64,000 nt of DNA from Vicia villosa. Lineage: Eukaryota > Streptophyta > Magnoliopsida > Fabales > Fabaceae. A model generated the notes under the pieces. The model searched no databases. It was given only the letters and a program-made list of their open reading frames with translations, and was not told where the DNA came from. Made by a program: the position numbers and the translations under genes. How positions within the stretch are numbered: the first letter of the stretch is position 1; the number at the start of each line of letters is the position of its first letter. Location: NCBI RefSeq assembly GCF_029867415.1, contig NC_081182.1, positions 41,837,462 to 41,901,461 of the forward strand, given 5' to 3'. Below are positions 47,091-59,164 of the stretch, piece by piece.

Positions 47091-47650
47091 CAAGACTTTT
47101 ACAAGATCTGGCATCACTTATGTCGTGAGGCAAGTGTGTTTATTTATGCATGATCTAAAAAATTCAACACATGTCTACCTTAAAGCGTGTCATTTAATAT
47201 ATTCAAAGTACTCTTGATTTTGGTTTACATCTATATACTTCCTCCATTGCTAATCTCGTCACATATACTGATGCATATTGGGGTGGATGTCTAGACACAA
47301 AAAGGTCCATTTCTGGGTATTATGCATGGACAACCTCATCTCTTGGTGACCAAACAACAACCTAGATTGTCTTATTCCGGTGTTGAAGCTCAATATCATT
47401 GAGTCGCTAATAAGTATATGATTCATGTTGGCTTAGGAATCTTCTTTTGGAACTACATTGCTTTTTCTCGAAGGTGAAGATAGTCTATTGTGAAAATGTA
47501 AGCACTGTGTATCTCTTCGAAAATCATGTTCAACATCAATATACTAAGCTTATTAAGATGGATATTCACTTTGTGCATGAGAAAGTAACTCGTGGAGAAG
47601 TTCGTGTGTTACATATTCCTTATGACATATATTCTCAGTCAATGAATTCC
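46395..47650 (+). pseudogene. Copia RT/RNase H relic
   Basis: Translations in shifting frames include HDYDLEMVMKDKYVALIEHK and PCPPNVSII, then FRHKMKYDGSFER (RT opening), HPDYVCLL and KSLYGLKQVP (RT motif), and beyond 47210 the RNase H phrases CLDTKRSISGYYAWTTSSLG and HQYTKLIKMDIHFVHEKVTR. Stops are frequent. The 5' part is directly fused to the inverted MULE relic. Confidence 0.75.
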
Positions 47651-48060
47651 CCCAATTATTTCCTCCAAGGTGTGGGTCAGCCCAGGTGACCAAAGATGAC
47701 CTCGAAGCTCCAATAAATCATAGCTTTACACGTAACAACAAGTATTTATGGGCAACTATTTCGGGTCGGCCAAAGGCCTAACACGAATGACCCAACTCCA
47801 AAGCAACCTCGTTGAAGGGTGGCGAGCAGGTGGAGTCTCGTCAGAAGGCCTCACACCTAATTGAGTTATTGATCCATCAATCATCATATCTGATTAAATT
47901 GTCTCCCGCAACCTGCACCAAATGAAGCGAGCACAATTTTAACCATATTTCATATATAAATGTGTCACACACCATAACAGGTATATTAATTCATTTTCAC
48001 TCTAGCAAGTTACATCTTTTCGATTTCACTAACTTTAAAGTTTGAGTGCTAACCATGTAG
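47651..48060. other. LTR-like debris, probably Ty3/gypsy
   Basis: GC-richer phrases such as GGTCGGCCAAAGGCC, a TATA-like CATATATAAATG near 47950 and AGGTATATTAATTCATTTTC resemble the end of some plant gypsy LTRs. No target duplication or second LTR was found, so the call is tentative. Confidence 0.3.
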
Positions 48061-48318
48061 TCCATCCCGCTCCATCATAATAGAAACTCATACCACAAGA
48101 CTCCTCTTTACCACGTTAAATAATTTATAAAATATAACTTTTTAAATTTGAATTTCAAAAATTCTCCTCCACAATTCTCAAAAGAATTAGTATGATTAAA
48201 GTTTGATATAGCCACTTTTTTTATTATAAAAAGTTCATAATATTTAAGATTTATTTGAAAACGTGATACAAATTTAGAAGCCAATCTATAGTTCATTTGA
48301 AAGAGATAAAAAAAACAA
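48061..48318. other. Distal upstream region of PSAN
   Basis: No gene or transposon is recognised here. It separates the retroelement debris from the PSAN promoter. Confidence 0.4.
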
Positions 48319-48795
48319 AGTGGGTTCTATCAGCATTTCAACCATATAAACTGAAGTTCCCTAAACATAACAAAGAGAATAAGATTTCCTAATGAGATGA
48401 TGAAGGTAATCTCACCTTATCCACATGCCAGCCATAAGCTATCTTTATCATCCACACAAAGTCGATGTAAGAAAACAAATAGTAGTAACATTTATAATAT
48501 TTAAAAAATAATAATAGTAATGCCACAACAACAAGCCTTATTTCACTAAATAATAATTAATGTAGTGTTCTAAATAAAAATCCACCGAGGCATATAGTGG
48601 GTCCTAAAACTATGTGTAAAATAGAGAACAAGATTTGCCAATAGGAAATCAATGCAATCTCACCTTATCCACACGCCAACCACAATCTTTTTCCTCCTTA
48701 CAACTTAAACTTGACTTCATTTTTCTCTCATCATTGGACTCTCATCCACATCACAGATCACCACAACTAGCTAGCAATTCAATCCATATACACAC
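48319..48795 (+). promoter_or_regulatory. PSAN promoter and 5' UTR with a duplicated I-box module
   Basis: A module containing AACAAGATTT or ATAAGATTT, then AATCTCACCTTATCCACA and GCCA(A/G)CCA occurs twice (about 48369-48455 and 48619-48692). In each copy CCTTATC (48415 and 48663) is the reverse of the light-response I-box GATAAGG. A preceding GTGGGT(T/C)CTA is also repeated (48319 and 48596). CCAAT occurs near 48638. No convincing TATA box lies before the ATG, as reported for several photosynthesis genes; a pyrimidine-rich TTTTCTCTCATCATTGG near 48721 could be the initiator. Confidence 0.6.
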
Positions 48796-49646
48796 ATGGC
48801 TGCAATGAACTCAAGTGTATTGGCATGTAGCTATGCCATCTCTGGTTCTGACCTCAATGCAAAGCTCATTTCCATGCCCTCTGTTGCAACACCAGTCGGA
48901 GTCTCAGGCTCCAAGTTGCCATCCATCAAGGCCCAGCAAGCCAGAATCCCCAAAGCCAAACAATCGGAAGGAAGGAGAAATGCCCTTGCCTTATTAGCAG
49001 CTACTCTTTTTACCACTGCTGTTTCAGCCAACAATTCATCCGCTAATGCTAGTGTATTTGATGAATACCTTGAGAAGAGCAAGGCCAACAAGGTACTCTA
49101 ATAAATCCTCACTTGTCTGATAGACTTTGTCAGAGCCGTCTTAAGTTTTCAGAGGTTGCAGTCACAATATGACTATTTTTTTATGAGATTCTCAATTAGC
49201 CATAGTTTAAGTATTTTAAGAATTAGGCCATGGATGGTAGTTTACTTTGCGCGCCCTCAAAACGGTTTTGATAGATGTTTAGATGTTTTACTCTCATGTA
49301 AGATTAATTTGATTATATGTATTTGTATATTATGTAGGAATTGAATGACAAGAAGAGGTTAGCTACTAGTGGAGCAAACTTTGCAAGAGCATATACAGTG
49401 CAATTTGGTACTTGCAAGTTCCCTGAGAATTTCACTGGTTGCCAAGATCTAGCTAAACAGAAGGTCTCACTTTCTAACTCAAATCTTATTAAACCTCTTT
49501 TATTTCAATAATGTGAATTTGCTAATGCTAATTTTTCCTTGCTTTCATTTATGCAGAAAGTACCATTCATTTCTGAAGATTTGGATCTTGAATGTGAAGG
49601 AAAAGACAAATACAAGTGTGGTTCTAATGTTTTCTGGAAATGGTGA
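48796..49646 (+). CDS. PSAN: Photosystem I reaction centre subunit N, chloroplast precursor
   Basis: Three exons, 48796-49092, 49338-49463 and 49557-49646, joined at GT-AG introns of 245 and 93 bp, both phase 0, give 170 codons. PSI-N is a small extrinsic subunit on the lumen side of photosystem I that helps plastocyanin-dependent electron delivery. Residues 1-85 form a bipartite transit peptide: a serine/alanine/basic stroma-targeting part, then the twin arginine at 60-61, a hydrophobic stretch ALALLAATLFTTAV and an ANA cleavage site at 83-85, fitting the known twin-arginine (delta-pH) thylakoid route. The mature part begins SVFDEYLEKSKANK and is 85 residues, the family's length. It holds four cysteines (125, 134, 154, 162) and ends CGSNVFWKW. 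The start context CACACATGGCT is good. All exons look intact, so the gene is probably functional. The assignment rests on recognised family sequence. Confidence 0.97.
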
Positions 49647-50237
49647 AAAAATGACAACATTTTATTTGCCTAGTGTTGCTCTCTTTGAATTGTATCCAAC
49701 TTCTCCTTGATAATATACCATATTCCTTTGCAGTGTTTATGTTATTGGTTTTAATTAAAATTGTTCAAAGCTTTAAGATTTATGAAATAGGCATATATGT
49801 GGTTCCTAGTTGACTTTACAGCATGCACATTCTGATGTGCACTGCCAGCTAGAATTTTTTTAAGACAAAAGAAATATTATATAATTAAATTAAAAAGAAT
49901 CAAGGCATGATACATGCCAAAGCAGTACCAGCCACCACATAAATTTAAAGATCTAAACAGTATGTTTTATATAACAAAGTCATCACCAATACCATATAGC
50001 CCTTGAATTCCTACCATACCTGCCCAGACACAAATCAAACCGATAGAGTTAGAGACTCTACCTGTTCAGTTCTTTTATTCTGCCAACATATTTATCTCAT
50101 CGAGTCGCATTTTTCGGCACCACGGTCATCAATTCACGTTTAATAATTTATATGACATATGCAACTGGCCATGGCCATCCAAAATCTAATGATCGCAGAA
50201 TACTGTACTGCACCAGAAAATCTCAATAGACAGACCA
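49647..50237. other. PSAN 3' flank
   Basis: Contains the 3' UTR (TTTGAATTGTA and AATATA-like elements near 49685-49715 may guide polyadenylation). The remainder shows nothing recognisable. Confidence 0.5.
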
Positions 50238-50600
50238 TTAGAAACTCTTGAGCCAATCCAGCAGGATGCTTGAACCTGAATACCATGATATTTGTTGATA
50301 CCTTTTCGTTGACATCTCTATAACCTGAGAAATATTATATATAGAACTATTATGTTTCAAATAAAGCCACCTCCACGAATAAGTTTTGGCATTTTCTGCA
50401 GTCTTTTCCACTTCAATTTTCTTGCTGCAAAATATATTTTCATTTCGAGTTTTCCATATACTCCATATGCAAGGGTACCACATTTCAACAATCGATCTTC
50501 CATTGCCTAGCAAACATTCGAACTGCTCGCGGTGTTTCAACACTTCCTTCTTCAGAGCCGAAGATATTGTGAGCCATCAACAAACAGATGACCGAACACC
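50238..50600 (-). pseudogene. LINE (non-LTR retrotransposon) C-terminal fragment
   Basis: The minus-strand open segment 50543-50238 reads FECLLGNGRSIVEMWYPCIW and then SIWKTRNENIF and SWRWLYLKHNSS. The pattern W..IW..RN..IF followed by SWRW is typical of the zinc-binding region after the reverse transcriptase of plant L1-type LINEs. Only this 3' fragment is seen, as expected for 5'-truncated LINE copies; no poly-A tail was identified. Confidence 0.5.
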
Positions 50601-50899
50601 TGAAATTTTAGACAAAAAAAAGAAAAGAAATGCTCACTCCCACACAAGACATTAGTAATTTTTCCGCTCGATCACTCTTCTTTTCATTAGGGTATCTTTA
50701 GTGATTCATATTATTTGAAATTAGTTCATTATACGCTTCTTTTATGCATAATTCATTTGTTGAGTCCACTATGTCCATTTCTAATTCTAATTGAGATATA
50801 TCCCTCCTCTATATTAAACTTCCTGTACCCGTGATCTAGAACATCATCTGACATTCCCATATTTGTTTACCGTAGGTGTGTTTTTATAAAGAAAAAGGG
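50601..50899. other. No gene recognised
   Basis: Intergenic DNA between the LINE fragment and the second Sirevirus. Confidence 0.4.
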
Positions 50900-53800
50900 T
50901 TCTGGAAAAGGAAGTTACTTTGTTAAATTTCAAACTTGAACATATGATAAAATTTATGTGTATGTCGAGCAATGGCTCAAATATGCTAGATGAAATCTTA
51001 GAAGTTGGTAAGATGTCCAGGATGTGAAAGGAATAAGATTTGATTTCAGCTTCATGAACAAGACAATCAAAACCCTATCTAAGAAGTTTGTCACTTATGA
51101 GAAGAAAACTGAATTTCTGATGATGGACCACATGTCTCAGCAACCTGTTCAACATGTGTCCCCTCAACACATAAATTACAAGAATTTTGATTGGAGATGT
51201 CATCATTGTGGAAAATATGAACACATAACCTATTGTCATAGGATGTATGGATATTCTCAATTTTATAGTCAACTAAGACTCAAAAGAAGAGGGGCAAGAA
51301 GGTTCGTGCAAAGAAAGTGTGGAAATTCAAGGTACCAACCACAAGTTTCATAGCTCATACATCTCTTAGAGTTTAGTCAAGAGAAGATTGGTATTTAGAT
51401 AGTGGATGTTCCAGGCACATAACTGGAGAAAAGACATATCTTGTTAAGTTGAAAACCTACTCAAATAGTTATGTTACTTTTAATGATGGAGCAAAAGGAA
51501 GCATCAAGGACATATGCAATCTGGTCAGTTCAGGTTTCCCTTGTCTTGAAGATGTACTGGTGGTAGAAGGTATGATTGCAAATGTGATCAACATCAGTTA
51601 GCTATGTGATCAAAGTCTTAATGTAAATTCAACAAGTCTGAATTTGTTGTTACCAGTAAAGAGCAAGAAGCGATAATGAAGGGTTCCAGGTCCAAGGACA
51701 ATTGTTATGTGCGGACATCTCATCCTTCATCTTGTTTGATATCAAAGGTTGGTGAAACAAAGTTATGGCACCAGAAACTTGATCATCTCAACCTCAAAAG
51801 CATGAGTAGGATCATGTCTAAAGAAGTCGTTAGGGGTTTACCTAAGCTAAAAATTAAAGGAAAAATATGTGGAGATTGCCAAATAGATAAGCAGATCAAG
51901 ATGTCCCACAATAAGCTCTAGCATCTGACCACCTCAAAATTTCTTGAGTTACTTCATATAGACCTCGTGGGGCCTATGCAAGTGAAAAGTCTTGGTGGAA
52001 AAATATGTATTTGTGTGTGTGAATGATTTTTCAAGATACACATGGATTAACTTCATTAGAGAAAAATTAGACACTTTTGATGTTTTCAAAGAGTTACGTC
52101 TATGTATTTAAAAAGAAAGCGAGATTGAAATTGTAAAGATAAAAAAGTGACCATGGCAAGGAATTTGAAAATTCCAAGTTCTCTAAATTTTTCTCAGCTA
52201 AAGGGATCGGTCATGAATATTCTGCACCGATCACACCTCACCAGAATGGAGTTGTAGTACGCAAGAATAGAACTCTGCAAGAAGTTGTTAGAGTCATGTT
52301 AAGAATCTTCATTACCATTTTTGGGTTGAAGCTATGAACACAGCTTGTCACAATCACAATCAAATGATCATCAAATTTGGAACGACAGCTACTCTGTGTG
52401 AACTTTGGAAAGGAAGAAAACCAAATGTTAAATACTTTCATTTCTTTGGTAGCAAGTGTTACATCTTGACATGGTGTGAACAAAGAAGAAAGATGGATCC
52501 AAAGAGCGATGAAGGTATTTTCCTAGGGTACTCTATCAATAGCACGACCTACAGGGTATACAACACTCGTACCAAAACAATGATGAAATCCATAAATGTT
52601 GTCATTGATGATAATCCCGAAGAAAGGGATGTTGTTGAGGATGAAGATGAAGTTTCCCCTAAATAGTCATATGTCTCATCCAAGGAGTCCGACATTTGTA
52701 TTGAAAACTTAAACTCTGAAAAATACGCAAGCCAGTAAGGGGCCATCTATTAGAATTAAAAAATATCATTCTATTGAAAACGTCATAGAAATTAAATGCA
52801 TGACTCATCAGCAAATCCAGATATATGATTTCCAACTTTTACTTCATCTTCAAGGTTGAACCTAAGAATGCAAAAAAAGCACCGAATGATGACATGGATA
52901 AATAGTATGCAAGAGGAACTATGTCAATTTAGAAGGAAAAATGTATGGGAGTTAGTTCCAAGACTTGAAGAAGTAAATGTCATTAGTACTAAGTGAATAT
53001 TCAAGAACAAATATGATGAATATGGTAATGTAACAAGGAACAAAGAAATGCTTGTTGCTAATGGTACACTCAAATAAAATGAGTTGATTTTGATGAGACA
53101 TTTGATCCAGTTGCTAGACTTGAGTCCATTAGATTGTTACTAGGAATTCCATACATGATGAAATAGATTGTATCAAATGGATGTGACCCGTGTCTTTCTG
53201 AATGGTTATCTTAATGAAAAAGTCTATGTAGAGCAACCAGAAGGGTTCATTGATCCCAATTTTCCAAATCATGTGTTCAAGTATAAGAAAAATCTTTATG
53301 GCTTAAAGCAAGCTCAAAGAGCTTAGTATGAAAAATTAACAGAGTTTTTGGTCTACAATAGTTATAAAAGAGGTGGAATATATAAAAATCTATTTGTGAA
53401 TAATGATAGAGGAAAGCTCGTGATAGGCCAACTTTATGTTGATGACATAGTCTTTGGTGGGATGTCAGACCAAATGGTGGAATATTTTGTCTAGCAAATG
53501 AAGTCTGAATTTGAGATGAATCTTGTAGGAGAATCACTTACTTTCTTAATCTTCAAGTAAATCAAATATAAGGTAGCATTTGTGTGTCTCAAAGCATGTA
53601 TGCTAAGAGTATAGTAAAGAATTTTGGGCTTGATAATGCAATTCGCAAGAGAACTCCTATAGCAACACATCTGAAAGTAATTAAAGATAAAAGTGGATTT
53701 GATGTAGATCAAAATTTGTATAGAAGCATGATTGGGAGTCTGCTCTAACTCACAACAAGTATACTTGACATCACATTCTCTGCAAGTGTCTATGCTAGAT

Positions 53801-54330
53801 ATCAAGCTAAACCCAAGACTAGTCATCTTACTCAAGCAAATAGAATCTTGAAGTATATCAATGAGACTTGTGACTACGGTATTCTCTATTCACATGACAC
53901 AAGGTCAATACTAATAGGGAATTGTGATGTTTTATTAGAAATAATTTAATATATTGGTTCAACAAGAAGCAAAATTGTGTCTCATTGTCTACTGCTAAAG
54001 ATGAATACATTGTTGCAGGAAGCAATTGCACACAATTGCTCTGGATGAAAAAAATATTGAAGGAGTACGATGTTGGACAAGATGTCATGACATTATTCTG
54101 AGATAACTTGAGTGCTATAGATATTTCAAAGAATCGTGTTCAACACATTAGAACCGAGCACATTTACATTCGTTATCTTTTCATCAGAAACTTATGGAAG
54201 ATAAAGTTGTGAATCTTGAGCATATAGCAACTGAAAAATAGTTGGTTGACATATTCACTAAATCTTTAAATGCAAACCAATATGAAAAAATAAGGGGTTC
54301 TCTCGGTATTTGTATATGTGAAAGTTTATA
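50900..54330 (+). pseudogene. Gag-Pol relic of a second, older Sirevirus
   Basis: The 5' end is truncated. From about 50940 degraded frames follow Sirevirus order. A CCHC knuckle reads CHHCGKYEHITYC, one residue short (51200-51240). Protease reads DWYLDSGCSRHITG (51390). Integrase has WHQKLDHLNLKSMS (51767), LLHIDLVGP and a degraded core (52150-52300). RT has [24 protein letters not shown] sequence (53180-53240), YGLKQA and an intact QLYVDDIVFGG box (53425-53460). RNase H phrases run to about 54290. Many stops and frame changes, for example at 53320 and 53490, rule out function. Confidence 0.85.
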
Positions 54331-55606
54331 GCAGTCAAAATTAGGGAGGCATGCAATGAGAACAAGGAAGTTTCTCTCTCATGTGGTATATAATGCATGT
54401 GAAATGAGGTTGATTATAAAGCTTCCTTTTATCTGGTCCATCGTTACAAGCAAGGATACATTTTTTCTCTTTATCTTTTAGGCTCGAAATTTTTTTAACT
54501 TTTACTTCTCTCAAGTCTTTCTATTCTTTTAAAAAATGAGTCAATTATCTAGAAAAGCTAAGTTGCTGGAAGACAAGTCTAGGAAGAAGGCTATGGCTCA
54601 AGAACCAAGGAAGTCTGAAACCAAGGTGCATACACATGTTGGACCATTTGTTATAGCATATGTGACTGGGAAGAAGTTAGTGTCCTAAATGAAGACCTTG
54701 AAGAAAAATATTTGTGTAAAAACATGAATTTGACTCAAATGCTGATGAATACTAGGTTACCTTAATTGATTCAAGAGGATGGTTTGGAGATCAAGTCTGA
54801 AGGGTGTTAGTTCTATATGATTTTTGCTTTGTTTGTTTGTCCCTAGTATTTGGGCATGTTTTGTTTCCTTATTTTAGATCTGTAATGACTTGATAACCTT
54901 TGGGTTTTGTTTCCAATAACAAAGTCCGAATGTTCTAGCATTATGTTCAACATCAGACCTCATTGTTGTTGATGTCTGTCTACTCCTGACTGATTTTGCT
55001 AACTGTGGTTACTACAAGCTTTGCCAAATTGTGGCAAAAAGGGAGGGGAGTAATGGTGTGTAGTTGAATGATGTGACTAATAAATTTTGATGTGTAGTGT
55101 ATGAGTCCTGAGTTCTTATGTTGATATGTTGTCGACTGACTTTGGCATGCTTAGTACAAACTAGCTGATGTGATTGATACTAATTATTTTGAATATGTGT
55201 GCACACATGCTAAAGCATTTGTCCTAACATTTGGCCCTTAACCTTGTGTGACTGTATGTTCTGATCTTCTTGTGTGCTAGTAGTATCTTCTGATTATTGA
55301 CTGTGACTACTAACTGTGTATGCATGCATGATTGACTGATCATGGGTGATTGCATGACTTGACTATTTTTGGGAGCATCGATGTATGATTGACTGATGTG
55401 TAGCAACCAATTGAGATTTCTGACTTGTACTATTAATTTTTGTTGCTGATGTGTGTTACTCTTATTTGTGTTGATGTTTGATATGGTTGTTTTGAGTATT
55501 GGATGCTTATGATGCTTAGTTGTGTTATGTTTTGAAGATTTACCTTTTGCACATCTAGTAATGTTTTGAAAGAGTTGTTTTGCCAAAATTTGCCGAAGGG
55601 AGAGAT
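54331..55606 (+). other. 3' non-coding region of the second Sirevirus
   Basis: Noncoding sequence with GCAAAAAGGGAGGGGAGTAA near 55034 and the terminal polypurine tract CCGAAGGGAGAGA just before the LTR at 55607. No credible frame. Confidence 0.65.
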
Positions 55607-57578
55607 TGTTGTTCCTTTTGGATTAGCTACATGATCCGCTATCGTGCGCGGATCAAAAACGAGTATTTTGAAAACGTAATATAGCGGCAATGGCTCGAGT
55701 CGTATCGCAAGGATTCCTATTCTTATTAACTAATTACTGAAACGATTAATAGGGGTTTTGGTTCAGGATCGATTTGCTAAATAAATTGCAATTAAGTGAT
55801 TAACAAAAGTGATTATAAAATAAGCTGCTCTACTGATTCGGGTTCCTACTCATCATCGATTACTATATGTTCAATTCCCTAACGGATTCTCAATCCCATT
55901 CGATTACAACACAAATCAAACAAGTGCGAAAGATATTGTTTCAATTATATTCCTATTTGCCGAATTAAGCATTTGGTTAGAGATTACACGAATTAACAAT
56001 TAAACAAAGTTAAAAAGCGATTATAAATTAAGGAACACAATAGATCAAATTTAATAATCTCTATCCTATAATAACAATCGAACTAAGCAAACGATTTATA
56101 GGAAGAACTTGAAAGGAAATCAAAATTCAATTGAACATTAAAATAATCTCAAAGATTAGAACTTGAATACAGTAGATTAGCTCCGAGGAATTAGTTCTCC
56201 ATTACGATTCTTTCAAGCGTAAGAAAAATAAAAATTGTGAATAGTACCAAGTGAATAGTGTTTCGGCTGCTACCCTATGGGAAAATAACACAACCCGTTT
56301 TTACAATCCCACTGGGTCAAACATACGACCCAGGCCCAAAACTAATGACTCGAAACTTAAATAAAACTAGTGCTGCAACTTCAACGAATTTTCTGGCCCT
56401 GCTACAGTCCGATTCTGACTTCTACTCCAACATGAAAGTCGTAGCTCTCTCTCTTAGCTTTCCGGCAATTATTAGAACGCCTCAATCGGACTCCTGGAAC
56501 TCCAGTTATGATCGTTTCCGTGCAGACTGCTAATGCTGAAAAATTAATACGAAAAACAAATAAGTGCAAAAATAAAATAAAATATAAAAACATATTAAAA
56601 CATAAAAATAAATAAAACAAACCGAAGAAATGCTTGAGTACAAACATGGAAAAACGTGCATCAAAATGCACTGATCACTACATCACGAAAAACAACATGA
56701 AATATACAAAATGTTTTGGTGAAGAAGGGGCACATGGGGGACACCATGTTCCAGCATGTGTGCAACATATGGTCCTTGACAGCAGGCCAAGTTTGTTGCA
56801 GTTTGGAGCAAATTTTATGATTGGATTTAAATTAGATTTGTTGCTATGTTTTTGCACTTTGCGGTTGTGATTTGTTTGACTGTTTGGTTGAAGATCAAAT
56901 CAATATAAGTGAAGATTTAAATTTAATTTAGAATTAAAAATAAATCATATATTTTGTAGGAGGTTTTTTTTGGAACAAATAAAATCCAACTCAATTTAAT
57001 ATGATTATGGAAGAGATCACAACTGATATCCAAAGGCGAAAAATCCATAATTACATTGCTATTTAAGGACTCCTTTCGCACATTTGAAAGGGTGAGAGCT
57101 AGGATTGAATATATTTGTGCTAGACTTTATTTGAGTCTTTTGTTTGCGTTTCTTGTACACCACGCTAGCGCCTACATTTATATCATAAGGCATAATAGTT
57201 GATTTGTTTAGTGAAATTGTAATTCAACATTCATCATTCTTTTATTGATGTTGATAAATAGAATTAGTGATTGAGAGAAAATGAGAGGGGATTCTCATAT
57301 TTAGGGGAGGTTCTAAATAGAAAGACACTAGGGTAGAATTAAAAATAGGAGAATTTAAAAAGGGGTTTATTTATATAAGGCACTTTGTACTAATTTTATT
57401 GAAGAATGAATTTTATTTCTTGGGTTAGATGTCCCTCAAATGTTGGTGGGGTTTGCGCTGAATTGAGTTAATAATTATTGTGTTCTTTATTGCTTTTCTA
57501 CTTCATTATCTTGTATAAGTTAAACTATCATTTTAGTTTAACAAGTTGGACAAGTTGTTCTAAACATGTGGTCTAACA
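55607..57578 (+). mobile_element. 3' LTR of the second Sirevirus, split by a solo LTR
   Basis: Starts TGTTGTTCCTTTTGG immediately after the polypurine tract and ends GTGGTCTAACA. Without the insertion 55632-56677 and one TSD copy it is about 920 bp. A TATA-like TATTTAAGGAC lies near 57059. No 5' LTR is present in the window. Confidence 0.65.
55632..56677. mobile_element. Solo LTR (1046 bp) with TSD CTACA
   Basis: Starts TGATCCGCTATCG and ends AATGCACTGATCA, so it has TG...CA termini with a TGATC/GATCA inverted repeat. CTACA flanks both sides (55627-55631 and 56678-56682). It carries no internal domain, as expected after LTR-LTR recombination. I cannot place it in a family; frames inside it are incidental. 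GATCCGC and GCGGATC at 55633-55654 form a small hairpin at the left end. Confidence 0.75.
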
Positions 57579-59164
57579 TTTGTCCCCTGAGGAACATAAT
57601 GTCACCCTCATTAAGTAACATTTGAAAAAACAAGTTTAAGAAAACATCTTTATTCCAACTTTTGGAATCTCACTATTCTCTTCTAAAACCTCTTTATTCA
57701 TTCAAATCAACTTCAATAACCATTTTTAGATATTACTCTGATCAGAGTTGCAACATTTGAAGGACATTTGGTAACATTCACCATTTGACATCTCACGTTA
57801 CTTCTAGTGAGTATGATTGGATGATTCTATTTTTAGTTTTGATATTCTATTCATTTTGTTCTTGAAACTAGATATTGCACACTTATTTTATTTTAGTATA
57901 TTAGGGTTTGGTTCAAATTGTAACTAGTGCAAACACATTCAGAGTCACACCAATTTACTATTAATAAAGGTTTGGTTCTTTTTGGTTCAATTTATGACTC
58001 CTTGTCAAACCAAGTTACAAGTCATTACACACTTATAAATTCATCCTCTCTAATTGTAGTGACTTGGATTTTGGAGTGCTAACATTAAAAGTACATTTCT
58101 TTCTATCGATCAGAGACCTCTGCCATCGTGTCAAAAACCTTCACGATTATGTAAAATTCATTTCACAACGGTTGGAAAAGGGATATCACCATGCTAGATC
58201 AACCATTGTAAGGTAGGGGTGTTTGTAAGTATGATATTTTCCACCACTATCATGCAACTATAATTATAAACTAGGTAGCACACTACCCATCATAAAATTT
58301 AATTTAAACAACCAGTATGATATTCTTAACGTATAACATTCATAATGGTTATGCTAAACAACTGTTGTGATATATACACTAAATTTATTACAAATTATGT
58401 GAAATGCTTATTTCGCCAATGCTCACTAAACATATAACCTTTCAATCTGATCTATAACATTATAATATGATAAGTTAAGTTATATTAGAAGAACAAGTTA
58501 TTTTGTTTAATGTTAGACAATAATTTTTCAGCTCATTATCCGCATTTTGCTCTTTAACAGTTATATTTTGTTTCAGTGGTCCTAGTTTTTTAACCTTCCC
58601 TTCCTTCACCTCTAGTTCATTTTGAAAAGTATTATTTACTTTGTAAACAAAATTAGAGGTGGAGAAAGGAGTGGTTGAATAACTTAAAGCATTAAACCAA
58701 GTTCTAATTGTTAAAGAGTTAAATGCAGACAATGGACTAAAGAAATCTTATCTAACATTGTTAAGTGTAACTTATTTTATATTATAACTTTATATATCAG
58801 TTTATAATTTTCTAATGCAATTTGAAAAGTTATATATATTCGGTGAGGGGTTAGAAAAACACTTAAACCATATAAGGTATAATAAACTTATCTTCTAAAC
58901 AAACCTTAACAACAATTTTAATCAACAACAAACGTTAAACAACATACAAGATACAATAAATAACTCTTATTAACAACAACAAAATAATCAACAACATAGC
59001 ATAAACTACATACTACATACAACTTTAACAATAAGTTATCAACTCATAAAATGTTTTAGAAATGTACATGTCCCAAAATGACATCCACAATGAAAGGAGG
59101 GCGAAGCTGAAGTGAGTGCTGCAAACTTGTGTTAAATTTGAATGTATAGCATTCTAGGTCTTTC
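57579..59164. other. CACTA-like subterminal debris
   Basis: From about 58100 the sequence carries phrases such as CACAACGGTTGGAAAAGG and ACTGTTGTGATATA, typical of CACTA subterminal repeats. 58400-58560 and 58700-58870 are partly inverted copies of one another, and 58680-58890 is homologous in reverse to 6955-7260. 57579-58080 shows nothing recognisable. An AAGTGAGTGCTGCAAACTTG arm at 59110 pairs with 63175-63196 across the solo LTR. Confidence 0.45.

Noticed and set aside
48831..49091. Antisense 86-codon frame over PSAN exon 1
   Set aside because: It mirrors the codon structure of the real exon on the other strand and has no independent support.
49156..49344. Open frame within PSAN intron 1
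   Set aside because: It lies between clear GT and AG splice sites and lacks any family resemblance.
55219..55690. Minus-strand frames of 120 and 85 codons
   Set aside because: They are antisense to the 3' region of the older Sirevirus and cross its LTR border; no domain.
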